A DNA stretch of 64,000 nt from Dama dama. Taxonomy: Eukaryota; Chordata; Mammalia; Artiodactyla; Cervidae. Location of the stretch: NCBI RefSeq assembly GCF_033118175.1, contig NC_083710.1, forward strand, positions 40,579,501-40,643,500. Direction: 5' to 3'. The notes under the pieces were generated by a model. It was not told the DNA's origin. It searched no databases and saw only the letters and a program-made list of their open reading frames with translations. A program made the position numbers and the translations under genes. Shown here one piece after another: positions 21,981-33,690 of the stretch; the stretch's first letter is position 1, and the number at the start of each line of letters is the position of its first letter.

Positions 21981-24760
21981 TTCAGTTCAGTTCAGTCACT
22001 CATTCGTGTCCAACATACTCAAACTCATGTCCATCGAGTCAGTGATACCATCCAGCCATCTCATCCTTTGTTGTCCCCTTCTCCTCCCACCTTCAATCTT
22101 TCCTAGCATCAGGGTCTTTTCAAATGAGTCAGTTCTTTGCATCAGGTGGCCAAAGTATTGGAATTTCAGCTTCAGCATCAGTCCTTCCAATGAATATTCA
22201 GGACTGATTTCCTTTATGATTGACTGGTTTGATCTCCTTGCAGTCCCAGGGACTCTCAAGAGTTTTCTCCAACACCATAGTTTGAAAGCATCAGTTCTTT
22301 GGTGTTCAGCTTTCTTTATGTTCCAACTCTCACATTCATACATGATGACTAGTAAAAACAAAGCTTTGAGTGTATGGACTATTGTTGGCAAGTGATGTCT
22401 CTACTTTTTAATATGCTGTCTAGTTTTTGTCATAACTTTTCTTCCAAGGAGCAAGTGTATTTTAAGTTCATGGCTGCAGTCACAGTCCTTAGTGATTTTT
22501 GGAGCCCAGGTAAATAAAATATGCCATTGTTTTCATTTTCCCCCCATTTATTTTCCATGAAGTGATGGGACTGGATGTCAGGATGTTCGTTTTTTGAATG
22601 TTTAATTTTAGACAAGGTTTTTCACTCTTCCTTTTCATCCTCATCAAGAGGCTATTTTTGTGGTCCACACAATCAAAGGCTTTAGTGTAGTCAATGAAAC
22701 TGAAGTAGATATGCTATTTGGAATTACCTTGCTTTCTGTATGATCCAATGATAGCTGGCAATTTGATTTCTAGTTTCTCTACCTTTTCTAAATCCAGCTT
22801 GTACATCTGGAAATTCTTGGTTCTTGTACTGCAGAGCCTACCTTGAAGGATTTTTGAGCATTATCTTTCTAGCATGTGAAATAAGCACAGTTGTGCTATA
22901 GTTTCAACATTCTTTTGCATTGCCTTTCTTTTGGATTGGAATAAAAACTGACTTTTTCCAGTCCCTAGCCCTTGCTGAGTTTTCCAAATTAGCTGGCATA
23001 TTGAGTGTAACCCTTTAACAGCATTATCTTTTAGAATTTGAAATAACTCAGCTAGAATTCCATCAGCTCCACTAGCTTTGATTATAGTAATGCTTCCTAA
23101 GGTCCACTTGATTTCACATTCCAAGGTGTTTGGCTCTAAATGACTAATCACACCCATTGTGGTTAAAAGTATCATTAAGATCTTTGTACATTTTTTCTGT
23201 GTATTCTTGCCAGCTCTTCTTAGTATTTTCTTCTTCTGTTAGGTCCTTGTCATTTCTGTCTTTTATTGTGCTCATCTTCACATGAAATGTGCTCTTGCTA
23301 TCTCGTGTTCTCAAAGAGATCTCTAGTCTTTCCCATTCTACTGTTTCCTTTTATTTCTTTGCAGTGTTCAGGTAAGAAAGCCTTCTTATATCACCTTGCT
23401 ATTGTCTGGAACTCTGCATTCATTTGGGTATATGTTCCCCTTTCTCTTTCACTTTTCACTTCTCTTCTATTCTTAGCTATTTATAAGATATCCTCAGACA
23501 ACCATTTAGCCTTCTTGCATTTCTTTTTCTTTAGGATGGTTTTGGTCACCACATCCTGTACAAAATTAAGATCCTCTGTCCATAGTTCTTCAGGCACTCT
23601 GCCTATTAAATCTAATCCCTGTAATTTGTCACTTCCACTGTATAATCATAAAGGATTTTACTTAGGTCATATCTGAGAGGCCTAGTGGTTTTCCTTACAT
23701 TCTTCAGTTTAAGTCTGAATTTTACAATGAGGAGTTCATGATTTGAGCCACAATTGCTTCCATGTCTTGTTTCTGCTAACTGTATAGAGCTTTTCCATCT
23801 TCGGCTGCCAAGAATATAATCAATCTGATTTTGGTGTTGGCCATCTTGTGATGTCCATGTGTAGAACCGTCTTTTGTGTTGTTGGAAGTGTGTGTTTGCT
23901 ACAATCATGTATTCTCTTGATCAGATTCTGTTTGCCCTGCTTCCTTTTCCCTTATTCCTTTTGTACTCCAAGGCCCAACTTGCCTGTTACTCCAGGTATC
24001 TAACTTCCTACTTTTGCATTTCTAGCCCCTATAATAAAAAGGACATGTTTTTTTGGTGTTAGTTCTAGAAAGTCTTAGAAGTCTTCATAGAACTGTACAA
24101 TTTCAGCTTCTTCAGCGTTAGTGGTTGGGGCATAGACTTGGATTACTGTTATGTTGAATGGGTTTGCCTTGGAAAGGGACTGTGTTCATCCTTTCTTTTT
24201 TGAGATTGTCACCAAGTACTGTATTTTGGACTTTTTTTGTTGGTTATTAGGGATACTCCAATTCTTCTAAAAGATTCTTACCCACAGTAGTAGATATAAT
24301 GGTCATCTGAAATAAATTAGCCCATTTTCATCCATTTTAGTTCACTGATTTCTAAGATATCAATGTTTACTCTTGCTATCTGCTGCTTGACCACATCCAG
24401 TTTACCTTGATTCATGGACCTGACATTTCAGGATCCTATACAATAGTGTTCTTTACAGCACTTTATTTTTACCATCATATACATCCACAACTGGCTGTCA
24501 TTTCCACTTTGGCCCAATCTCTTCATTCTTCCTGGAGCTATTTCTCCCCTCTACCCCAGTAGCATATTAGACATCTATGGACTGGAGGGCTCATCTTCCA
24601 GTATCATAATTTTTTTTTGCCTTTTCATACCATTCATGGGGTCCTCAAGGCAACAATACTGAAGTGGTTTGCCATTCCCTTCTTGCTTCTGAGAAAATGG
24701 CAAACACTTTGTCAGCACTCTCCACCATGACCTGTCTGTTTTAGGTGTCCCTGCATGCCA
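21981..24760 (-). mobile_element. BovB LINE, nearly full length, with 330-bp internal loss
   Basis: The antisense 3' tail (ttcagttcagttcag) starts at 21981. The element then runs through the post-RT region, RT, linker and endonuclease into the 5' region (agcaagaagggaatggcaaa read on the minus strand near 24690). At about 22653 the consensus jumps from the tcatcaagaggct block to the gtggtccacacaatcaaagg block, removing about 330 bp that would hold the YADD catalytic box. It is the only copy in the window reaching the 5' region, and it cannot encode an active polymerase. Confidence 0.9.
22861..23908 (-). pseudogene. BovB ORF2 remnant
   Basis: Minus-strand frames show endonuclease-end and linker sequence (NCGSNHELLIVKFRLKLKNV, about 23695-23755) and the pre-RT block (HLEPNTLECEIKWTLGSITI, about 23085-23145). 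They are separated by stops and frameshifts. The RT catalytic core is deleted, so this is only a marker of the element. Confidence 0.85.
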
Positions 24761-25217
24761 TTTCCCAGAGCTGTGTTTAAGTTAGGAGTTTCCAAAAGAG
24801 AATTTTCAATTTGACAAGATAGTAAATAGTTCTTGAACTGGTATACCATAGAGAAGGTTTTTATGGTTTCTGATAAGTTTATTATAAAGTTTGATAGGCA
24901 AAATATTTTTCTTTAAATAAACAAACTGATGAAGACTTCCCTATAAGATGAGAGCCATTAAGGATAACACAGGCAAGTAATATACTGTGGGATTAGTTTA
25001 TACTGGAAATGGGTCCTTGGATAGGTCAAAGGAGTCCTGTAAGATCTTAGAAAGGACCCATATATAGTCAAAATATTTGGAAGGACTTTTGTCAGTATGT
25101 AACAAAAATTAATGATGTGCATCATTTGATATTATGACTACCCTTCAGAAATTCACAGGAAGGCAAGGAAATAAATATAACCATATACAAACTGCAATAT
25201 TTGTGAATTGAAAGTTT
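24761..25217. other. No recognised feature
   Basis: AT-rich, no assignable repeat. Confidence 0.5.
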
Positions 25218-25512
25218 CTTGGTCTCTTCCGACTCTTTGCAATCCTGTAGACTGTACAGTCCATGGAATTCTCCAGGCCAGAATACTGGAGTGGGTAGCC
25301 ATTCCCTTCTCCAGGGAATCTTCCAGACACAGTGATTGAACCCAGGTCTCCCAAATTTCAGGCAGATTCTTTACCAGTTGAATCATAAGGGAAGCCCAAG
25401 AATACCAGTGTGGGTAGCCTATCCGTTCTCCAGTGGATCTTCCTGACCCAGGAGTAGAACCAGGGTCTCCTGCATTGCAGGCAGATTCTTTACCAACTGA
25501 GTTCTCAGGGAA
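25218..25512 (-). mobile_element. Bov-tA2 SINE
   Basis: A Bov-tA with a duplicated head: one head ends near 25397 (agggaagccc) and a second B-box-containing head segment follows to 25512. The 5' copy of the tail is diverged (ggtctcttccgactctttgc). Confidence 0.9.
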
Positions 25513-26999
25513 TATTTGTAATAGGGATAAAATAGGTTTTAAATATCTGTCAGCTGAGGGATTTTTGATCATAATAATCCTAGACAAGTGAGTAATCTGA
25601 AATATTTATCAAACACAAGGTTTTTTATATTCCAAAAAAGAAAACTAATGATCATGATATATTTCAAGTGGGAGGATAATGTACAGTATTCAGTGTAGTC
25701 TGTTCTAATTACCTTTGTTCATGTTTACTTCAAACCCATTGCTAAATATCTGAAAAGGGTGCTGAACTATCAACACTGCTTGTTTCTGGGCCCTGGGGTA
25801 GTATATAAGGGGACAGAAGCCCTTACTTAAACACAATATGGATTTTATTTTTTACAAATCTGCATTATTTTGAAATAAAATAAAAGCTATAGTATTTTTC
25901 TGTATCTTGTACTCAACTTTTTCTAAATGATGGAGACCATATTTTTTCCTTTTGTGTTTAGCATCCACAGAATAATTAGCATGTCACTGGGAAAGTAAAG
26001 AATTCCAAATCAATGTTCTTTAAACTGTATAGCAATAATGACAATGTTCTTTAAACTGTTTAGCAATGATGACCTTGCTATGCTATATGACAGGTGCATG
26101 CTGTATGATGTATGACATTTTACAGTGATACTATTTTATCACCATTTACTCACTGTTGTTTTATTAAATAATAGACAGCTATGGGACTATTTGTTGTTGC
26201 AGGATTCAACAATTATAGTACTTTATATGGTTAATTCCTTTTATATTTCTTAAAACTTCTATCTCTTCAATAAGTTGTAATTATGCCCTGCAGTGCATAA
26301 ATTTTTATATTTTATTGATTAATAAATTTAATTATTAATAAATTAATTAATTTCCACAAATCACTTAAATATTAATTAATTATTAACTAACAAAATTGGC
26401 TATATTTAGCTATGACTATATAACTGATAGATAGGCAATTAATAAGCATAATTAGTAAACATGCTTCTATAACAATATGTAAAATCAATGTCATTACTTT
26501 CCCATACCTCTTAAAGTACAAAGTGGAGCTTTTTAAATATAGCATCTATTTGTACTTTTTAAAATATAAATTGCATAATTATTTGTATAATTAATGATAG
26601 TATTAAATGTCATCACCTTATAGACAAATAACATTTGTCCTGTTGCAGTATGGACTTTCAACATGTGTAATAGAATTTTTTTCAGTTTATCATAATATAA
26701 AAGGATTGAAATAAAAAAATGTGCTAACATTCAATAAGCCTTAAGAACAGACCTATGTATCATAATTCTGGGATGATTACTAATGATTCTTCAGTTTGTA
26801 GTTATTCTTACTTCAAATTTACAGAATATGGGAACAATACATTCTGCTGGTTTGAGGAAAACTTCGTCTTATATTCAGAAGGTGTTCCATGTACCATTAT
26901 TTGTACCTTTGAAGTTAATTTTCAGAGAGAAATAGAATCAGAGATAAACAGAGGTCATGCATACATACCTATCCATTTAAGTTAGAGAATGCTGTTATT
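25513..26999. other. No gene; AT-rich with a 31-bp tandem duplication
   Basis: It includes an ATTAATTAAT-rich block at 26310-26390. Nothing is coding by any signal I can see. Confidence 0.5.
26011..26072. repeat. 31-bp tandem duplication, two units
   Basis: Units at 26011-26041 and 26042-26072 (both start caatgttctttaaactgt) differ at two positions, tat/ttt and aat/gat. Confidence 0.95.
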
Positions 27000-27290
27000 A
27001 TTAACAAACCCAAAATTATAGTGGTTTAACATACTAAAAATGTATTTCTCCATCAAGCCAGTTCTTAGATGAATTGTATATCCCTCATCTATCTTGAATC
27101 TATACCATCTGGAACCAATGCCATTCAAGTTTTCAGTCATGAAAGAGACATAACAGAGGCAAATAAAGTATTAAGGCCTCTGACAAGAAGTTGAAATGTA
27201 TCATTAGGCTCATAGATGATTAACCAATGCTAGTCATATGATCTCAATCTCATCCCAAGAAAGTCTAACAAATAGAGGAAAGCACAGGTA
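27000..27290. repeat. Degraded interspersed repeat, unassigned
   Basis: ccaaaattatagtggtttaa followed by tttatttctcc-like sequence and a distal tgctagtcatatgatctca block resembles the layout of an old mammalian repeat terminus. It is too diverged to name. Confidence 0.25.
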
Positions 27291-27639
27291 TTTGTTTAGC
27301 TTTAATTGTGTTTGCCATACCATGGATCTAAATCAGGGAAAGTGTGATAAAGAACATTAACATATAAATTATAAGAAAAGGCTGCCAAATATTTGCATAC
27401 ATTACTGGTGGCAGAAGCAGAACATAGCTCCTATGCTGGTAGAAACTATAATTCTGTGGGCCAGACAGACAATTAGTCAAGTAAATGCAGTAAATGTGGG
27501 ATGTAGAAAAACAAGACTATAGAATCTCTGTTCCCATTTCCATTGCTCATCTAGCTTCTTGTGTTTCTGTGACTCCATCTAGAATCACAAAGAAAAGGGT
27601 TCTCTTTCCTTTTGCCTGAAAAAAAAAGTATATTTTAAT

Positions 27640-28440
27640 TATTTCTAATATATTTGATAAATATATCAGGTTTACTTTATTTTGAAAATATTTTTAATAT
27701 TAACTTTAGTTTTGTAACTTTTTATTGGATAGAGAATTCTATGGTATAAGTTTTCATTTCATATCTTTAAGTAGTTCTTTAAATAAGTCATTATATCATC
27801 TTCTAGATTTCCTAGATCATTTGAAATGTTATTATTCATTTGAAGATAATGTATGCTTTCTTCCTGACTACTTTTAGATTTTTTGCTTTCGGCAGTTTTA
27901 CTATAGTATGCCAAAATGCAGCATTTCTTTCTTCCCTCCTTCTCTCCCTCACTTCCTTCCTTCCTTCTTTTTTTTTTTTTTTTTTCAAATTTTATTACTT
28001 GTGTTATGTGGAATCACAAGGCTTCTTAAGTCTACATGTTGGTATCTTTCATCATGGAAAATTCTCAGCAATCATCTTCTGAAACACTACTTCTGCATCA
28101 TTTCTCACTTCTCCTTTAAGGATTCAAATTACATATACATACTCCTTATATTCTTTTCTCTATTTAAAATTTTCTTTTATTTCCTTTAGTCTACATATTT
28201 TCTATATAAATGTATTTAACTTAGCTATTTTTTTTTTCAATGCATAAGCTGCTGTTAAACCCAAAATTGGGTTATCACATTTGGCTTTTGTATATTTTAG
28301 TCTTAGAATATCCATTTCATTCTTTTTATAAATTATTATCTTATAGAAATCTTCACCTTTGAATTTATTATCTTTATCTTTTATTTTTATTTTATTGATC
28401 ATCTTAATTTATTCTTTAAATTCCTCCTGATGCTAGCTAA
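27640..28440 (-). mobile_element. L1M/HAL1-like remnant, antisense
   Basis: Antisense old-L1 phrasing occurs in order: ctcctttaaggattcaaatt, aagctgctgttaaaccca, gaatatccatttcattcttt. It is very diverged, and a CT/T-rich expansion interrupts it at 27925-27985. Confidence 0.5.
27925..27985. repeat. CT-rich/T-run low complexity
   Basis: ttccctcc and ttccttcctt units followed by T20. Confidence 0.95.
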
Positions 28441-29329
28441 GTGCTTGATTTTCAAGCACTTAATTGTATCTCTTCATATTACTAGTAATTTTTTTAAGAT
28501 TTTACTGTGTAAAACTCAAAATCTTAGAAGACTCTAATTTCCTAATCCTCCATAAAGGATTCCCTTTTTTTTTTTTTTTTCCCCACCTATGTAGTTGAGG
28601 GGCAGACAATCACCTTGATTCAATCAGAGTCTGCACTAAGTAGTATTTTGACAGTTCTGGTATCAGTTTGCCATTTCTCCCAGGGTTCAGCTCTTATTTA
28701 TATTTGTAAGTGAAAGCCTGGTCAGAACTTTATTCTGGTTTTCTCAGCATGTGAAAAATAAGCAGAACCTTTGAGTTTAGATTTTCTGCCTTCTGTGCTA
28801 GAAGAATATGGAAGATGTGTAGAGAGGAAAATAGGTACTGTTGATTTATTCTGGCCCCTTTTCTCACTCATTTCTCACCAAGACTTTGATATTCATACTA
28901 TCTATCTACCTCTGTCTATCTATCTATCCCTCTACCTGTCATCTCACTGTCTATCTATCCATCTATCATCTTCTTATCATTTTAGCTCTGTGCAGCTCCC
29001 AAAGGTTTACCTTGTTTCTCTTGGTATCTGACACTTCACTTAATTCTTCATATTTTTGCCCCTTACACACAATCAGCAAATGTTCTAAGGAAAAACACAC
29101 ACGCAACTCACAGAAGGATGTTGTTTGCTCATGACTCTCAGTGCACTCCTCTCTGTAGTTGTTTTTTCTTTTTTAAACACCAGTTGCCTCAACAACTTAC
29201 TTTTTCTTTTAAAAAATCTGTTTTTAAATTCTCCCTGCTTACTTTTTAATGAATTTTCAAATTTACAATTGTTTACATTTTACAAAATAATTGATAACAT
29301 AGTACAAATTTCCCCATATACCTAATATT
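28441..29329. other. No gene; T-run and CTAT repeat
   Basis: It contains a T18 run near 28565. The short open frames at 28771-29134 run through the CTAT repeat and have no coding character. Confidence 0.5.
28895..28972. repeat. Imperfect (CTAT)n
   Basis: ctatctac, ctgtctatctatctatcc and similar units, diverged. Confidence 0.9.
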
Positions 29330-30020
29330 CAAATTTCTTCTATTGTTTTTCCAGTTTATTGAGATATAATTGACACTATGTAAGTGTAAAGTGTACAGCA
29401 TGTTGATATGATACATTTATATATTGCATTATGATTAGTTTAGATAACACCTTCACATCAGATAATTACAATTTGCTTTTTATGGTCAGAACATTTATTA
29501 TTTACTCTCTTAACAGCTACTATCTACCATCAACTATCTACTCTCTTTCCCAACACTTGTTATCTCTTGTCTTTATAATAATAGTCACTCTTATAAATAT
29601 GAGGTGATATCTCATGGCTTTGAATGTATTTCCCTATCAATTAGTGATTTTGAGTATTTTTCCACGTACTTGTTTGCCATTTGGGTGTCATTTTAGAAAA
29701 ATGTCTATTAAGTTACTTTTTTAGATTGGATGTTCTTTTTTGTTATTTAGTTGTATGAGTTCTTTGTATGTTTTGGATATTAGTCTTATAAATGGCTTGC
29801 AAATATTTTCTCCCACTCTCTAGGTTGTCTTTAATTGTTTTTATTGCTTCTTTTGATGTACAAAAGATTATTAGCTTGATGCAATCCCACTATTTTCATT
29901 TGCCTTTCTTGCCTGTACTTTTGTTGTTATATAAAAAATAGAAGATCATTGCCAAGAACAATGTCAGTAAGCATTTCCCCTAAGTTTCCTGTTAGAAGTT
30001 TTACAGTTACAGATCATTTT
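29330..30020 (-). mobile_element. L1M-type 3' end, antisense
   Basis: The antisense 3' UTR start is ccagtttattgagatataat with gtacagcatgttgatatgat. It continues into the distal region (ggatattagtcttataaatgg, aaatattttctcccactctc). Confidence 0.8.
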
Positions 30021-30304
30021 CACCCATTATTAACACCCTAAATTATTATATACAGTCATCTTATATCCTTAGGCTCATCTTGACTATGGAATTTCCTGAG
30101 CAGCTTTTAAATTTCTCCAAACATATTTTTGTACTTTGTCAAGATTTTATAATTGTTCTTGGTAGCAGTAATTATCTGCTTAATGATAATTTATCATATA
30201 CAGGATTATACACATATTAGAGCACTGATTTTCAGGATTGTTTTTAGAAAGCAGAGTAATAAATAACTCATATAGCATAATAACACTTATTGTGTGTCGT
30301 GGGA

Positions 30305-30602
30305 TGTGCTTAGTTGCTCAGTTGTGTCTGACTCTTTGCGACCCCATGAACTACAGCCCACAGGGCTCTTCTGTCCATGGGGATTCTCCAGGCAAGAATA
30401 CTGGAGTGGGTTGCCCTCCTCCAGAGGATCTTCCCACCCCAGGGATTGAACCCAAGTCTCCCACTTTGCAGGTAGATACTTTACTATCTGAGCCACTGGA
30501 GAAGCCCAAGAATTCTCTAGGGGACCTTCAAGACCAAGGAATCAAACTAAGGTCTCCTGCATTGCAGGTGGATTCTATGACAGCTGAGCTACCAGGGAAT
30601 CC
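30305..30602 (-). mobile_element. Bov-tA2 SINE
   Basis: Antisense tail (gcttagttgctcagttgtg), body, head at about 30507, then a second head segment to 30602 (gagctaccagggaatcc). A 127-codon open frame across it is a shadow. Confidence 0.92.
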
Positions 30603-30842
30603 TCTATCATGTGTTAGATAATATAATTTTTTTTTATACACTTAAAGCTCAAAGATTAACCATGAGTGTTTTTTCAATTATCATCAGATTTTATAGTGGA
30701 AAGCAGGCTTCAAATTTTCAACTAATAAAAGGTAGAACCTGGGTCAGAATCTAGGAATCATGTCTCTAGAATCAGACTGGTATAACTGATGAAAATCTTT
30801 CTGTGAGTAACTCCATAATACATATCAAAATTTAAATGCTCA

Positions 30843-30985
30843 TGTATTCCCCAGGCAAGAATACTGGAGTGGGTCACCATGCTCACCTCCAGGGGATCTT
30901 CCTGACCCAGAAATTAAACTCGTGTCTGCCTGCATCTCCTGCATTGCAGGTGGATTCTTTATCCAATGAACCACCTGGGAAGCCC
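30843..30985 (-). mobile_element. Bov-tA SINE fragment
   Basis: Antisense body and head (ccccaggcaagaatactgga ... caatgaaccacctgggaagccc). The tail is missing. Confidence 0.88.
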
Positions 30986-31111
30986 ACATACTAGTATAAT
31001 TAATAATTGACACTAATAAAATATACATAATAGTCAATACACTGTGATATTTATTACACTCAGACATTCCCTAGAAATGTTTGCTTTGTGATATGGATAT
31101 AATTATCACTT

Positions 31112-31260
31112 GTTGTTGTTGTTAAATCACTCAGTTGTGTCTGACTCCATGGACTGCAGCACCCCAGGCCTCCCTGTCCTTCACCATCTCTCAGAGTTTG
31201 CCCAAACTCACATTCATTGAGTCAGTGATGCCATCCCACCATCTCATTCTCTGAGACAGT
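31112..31260 (-). mobile_element. BovB 3' end, severely 5'-truncated
   Basis: Antisense BovB terminus from ttgttgttgttaaatcactc to ccatcccaccatctcattct, about 150 bp. Confidence 0.82.
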
Positions 31261-31717
31261 GGTGACATAATTATCATAGGTTTAGGATTTTTTAAAATCT
31301 ATTTTTAATTGGAGGATAATTACTTTACAATGTTGTGTTGGGTTCTGCCATATAACAATATGAATCAGCCATAAGTATACATTTCTCCTCCCCCTTTTGA
31401 AACTCTCTCCTTCCCCACACCACGTCTCAATCCTCTACACTGTCACAGGGTACCTGCTTGAGCTCCCTGTGTTATGCAGTAGTTTCCCATTAGCTATCTA
31501 TTTTCCACATGGCGATGTATATGTTTCAATGCTACTATCTCAATTTGTGCCACCTTCTCTTTCCCACTGCTGTATCTATAAGTCTGTTTTTTATGTCTGC
31601 ATCTCTATTTCTGCCCAGCAAATAGTTTTATTAGTACCATTGCCTAGATTCCATAAACATATGTGTTAATATATAATATTTATTTTTCATTCATTTTTTT
31701 GGCTAAGCAATATTCTG

Positions 31718-31748
31718 CTACACATACACACACACACACACACATATA
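31718..31748. repeat. (CA)n microsatellite
   Basis: ctacacatacacacacac... followed by TATA, inside the L1 3' UTR. Confidence 0.95.
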
Positions 31749-32222
31749 TCACAACTTCTTTGTCCATTCATTCATCAGTATACATCTCTATTGCTTCCAT
31801 GTCCTGAGTGTTGTTAAATAATGCTGCAGTGAACACTAAGGTACATGTGCAAGATCCTCTTTGACCCATTTCCTAGCGTAATGGAAGCAAGAGCAAAAGT
31901 AAACAAGTGGGACTTAATTAAACTTAAAAGCTTTTGCACACGGGAAACAATAAATAAGATTAAGCAACAGCCCATCAGAATGGGAGAAAATAATTGCAAA
32001 TGAAACTACTGATAAAGGATTAATCTCCAAAACATACAAGCAGCTCATAATCAAAACATGGGCAAAAGACCTAAACAGACTTTTCTCCAAAAAAGACATA
32101 CAGATAGTCAGCAAACACATGAAAATATATTCAGCATTGCTCATCATTAGAGAAATCCAAATCAAAACTACAGTGAGGTATCATCTCACATCAGCCAGAA
32201 TGGCCATCATAAAAAACTCTAT

Positions 32223-32436
32223 ATGACAAAACCCACTGAAATGTTGTGAAGTAATTAGCCTCCAACTAATAAAAAAAATTAAAAAAAAAAAAAAAAGATA
32301 ATCACCAAAAAAAAAAAAAAAATCACAATTCTTAGGTTAAGATTTCTCAGAGTTAATATCAAAATCATTTGAACAATTTTAATGACTTAAGTTTTTATTT
32401 AATAAAATAAAAGTTATTTAGTGAGTTAAAAAAAAA
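32223..32436 (+). mobile_element. L1 3' end with candidate 3' transduction
   Basis: About 50 bp of L1 terminus (gtaattagcctccaactaat) is followed by a first poly(A) (to 32296), 10 bp, a second A16 (32307-32322), 105 bp of non-L1 sequence with AATAAA at 32401-32406, and a third poly(A) starting at 32428. A 12-bp duplication aaaaaactctat flanks it at 32211-32222 and 32437-32448. Confidence 0.75.
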
Positions 32437-32631
32437 AAAAAACTCTATAAACAATAAATGCTGGAGAAGGTAAGGAGAAAAAAGAACCCTCTTGCAACTG
32501 TTGGTAGGAATGTAACTTGATACTGCCATTATGGATAACAGTATGGATTCCTTAAAAAACTAGAAACAAAACTGCCACATGACCCAGCATTCTCACTATG
32601 GGCATATACCCTGAGGGTATTTTAGGTTTAG

Positions 32632-33129
32632 TTTATTTAAATTATAATCAATAAAGTGCATAACTCTCAAAATTGTAAGAGGAATGTTACAGACAGCTTA
32701 GTCAGTTCCCAAGTGGATTGCTAAAGAAAGTGAAAAAGACTTACATGAAAAAAAATATTTTAAACACTATTTGATTTCAAATTTTTTAAAAGAATAAGTC
32801 TCACTATTAAACTTAGAAATTAAGAAATTCAATGCTGGTGGACTGATGTAATTATAAGGTTATAGCCCTTTTAAAAATATAATTCATGGTAAATGTATGT
32901 TCTATCCAGTTGATGAGCTTCAAAAAAGACTAAATAAGCATGTTGCACGGATGTTATAAAACCCACATGCACTGACTCTCCAGAGCTAATTGTGCACCTC
33001 TTCCCAAATCATATGATATTGATGGCAGCTTAAAATCCACTATGGTGGAAGCATTTACACAATAATTAGGAAATTCTAGATGCCATAGGGCTTCAATTTG
33101 CTCCTTGAAAAGTTTGTTAAACATTAACC
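32632..33129. other. No recognised feature
   Basis: AT-rich DNA between the L1 and a MIR. Confidence 0.5.
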
Positions 33130-33385
33130 TACTCACAACTGACTGTAACTGTGATGGAGTTTAGAATTTGGAGTCATTCTCCATAGGTTTGTCTTCAAGT
33201 TCTGCCACTTAGAAGCTGGGCTACCTTTGCCACTTTACCTGACACCTCAAGGTCTACTTTTCCTTAAAAGGAAAAGAATATAACACACAACACTCAGGGC
33301 TGTTGGAAGGATTCAGTAAGTTACATATATAATGTGCTTAGAGATAGCATGTACCGCATAGTTAAGTTCTGAATAAAAATTTATT
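33130..33385 (+). mobile_element. MIR SINE
   Basis: The order fits MIR: ttctgccacttagaagctgg, ctacctttgccactttacc, ggctgttggaaggattcag, ataatgtgcttagagatag, then ttctgaataaa. Confidence 0.7.
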
Positions 33386-33470
33386 ATTTTACTCCGACAT
33401 TCCCCTCTCTCACATTTAATCTGGCTATCTTATTGTTTTTCTTTTATAGTAATGAACAGAAACAATGTGG

Positions 33471-33680
33471 ACTTCCCTTGTGGCTCAGAAGGTAAAGAAT
33501 CCTCCTGCAATGCGGGAGACCTTGGTTTGATCCCTCAGTTGGGAAACCACCTGCAGGAGAGCATGGGAACCCACTCTAGTATTATTGCCTTGAGAATCAC
33601 CATGGAAGGAGGAGACTGGCAGGCTACAGCCCACAGGGTCGCAAAGAGTTGCACACGACTGAATGATAAGCACACATGGG
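33471..33680 (+). mobile_element. Bov-tA SINE with 10-bp target duplication
   Basis: tRNA-like head (acttcccttgtggctcag), B-box-like ggtttgatccc and BovB-like tail (aagagttgcacacgactgaa). The flanks are aacaatgtgg (33461-33470) and aacaatgtag (33681-33690). Confidence 0.92.
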
Positions 33681-33690
33681 AACAATGTAG

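Larger units (their letters stand above)
31286..32622 (-). mobile_element. L1 with 5' inversion (twin priming)
   Basis: Read on the minus strand, the 3' part (31866 down to 31286) is normal L1 3' end. The upstream part (31867-32622) is inverted and lies on the plus strand as ORF2 C-terminal sequence. The inverted segment ends at gggcatataccctgag (32600-32615) and the 3' part starts with cacatgtac...gtgttcactgcagc, which follow one another in L1. A 9-bp duplication taggtttag flanks the whole at 31277-31285 and 32623-32631. A second L1 end is nested at 32223-32436. No functional ORF remains. Confidence 0.85.

Noticed and set aside
30238..30621. 127-codon frame
   Set aside because: It is confined to a Bov-tA2 SINE. 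The same peptide phrases recur wherever Bov-tA is read in that frame.
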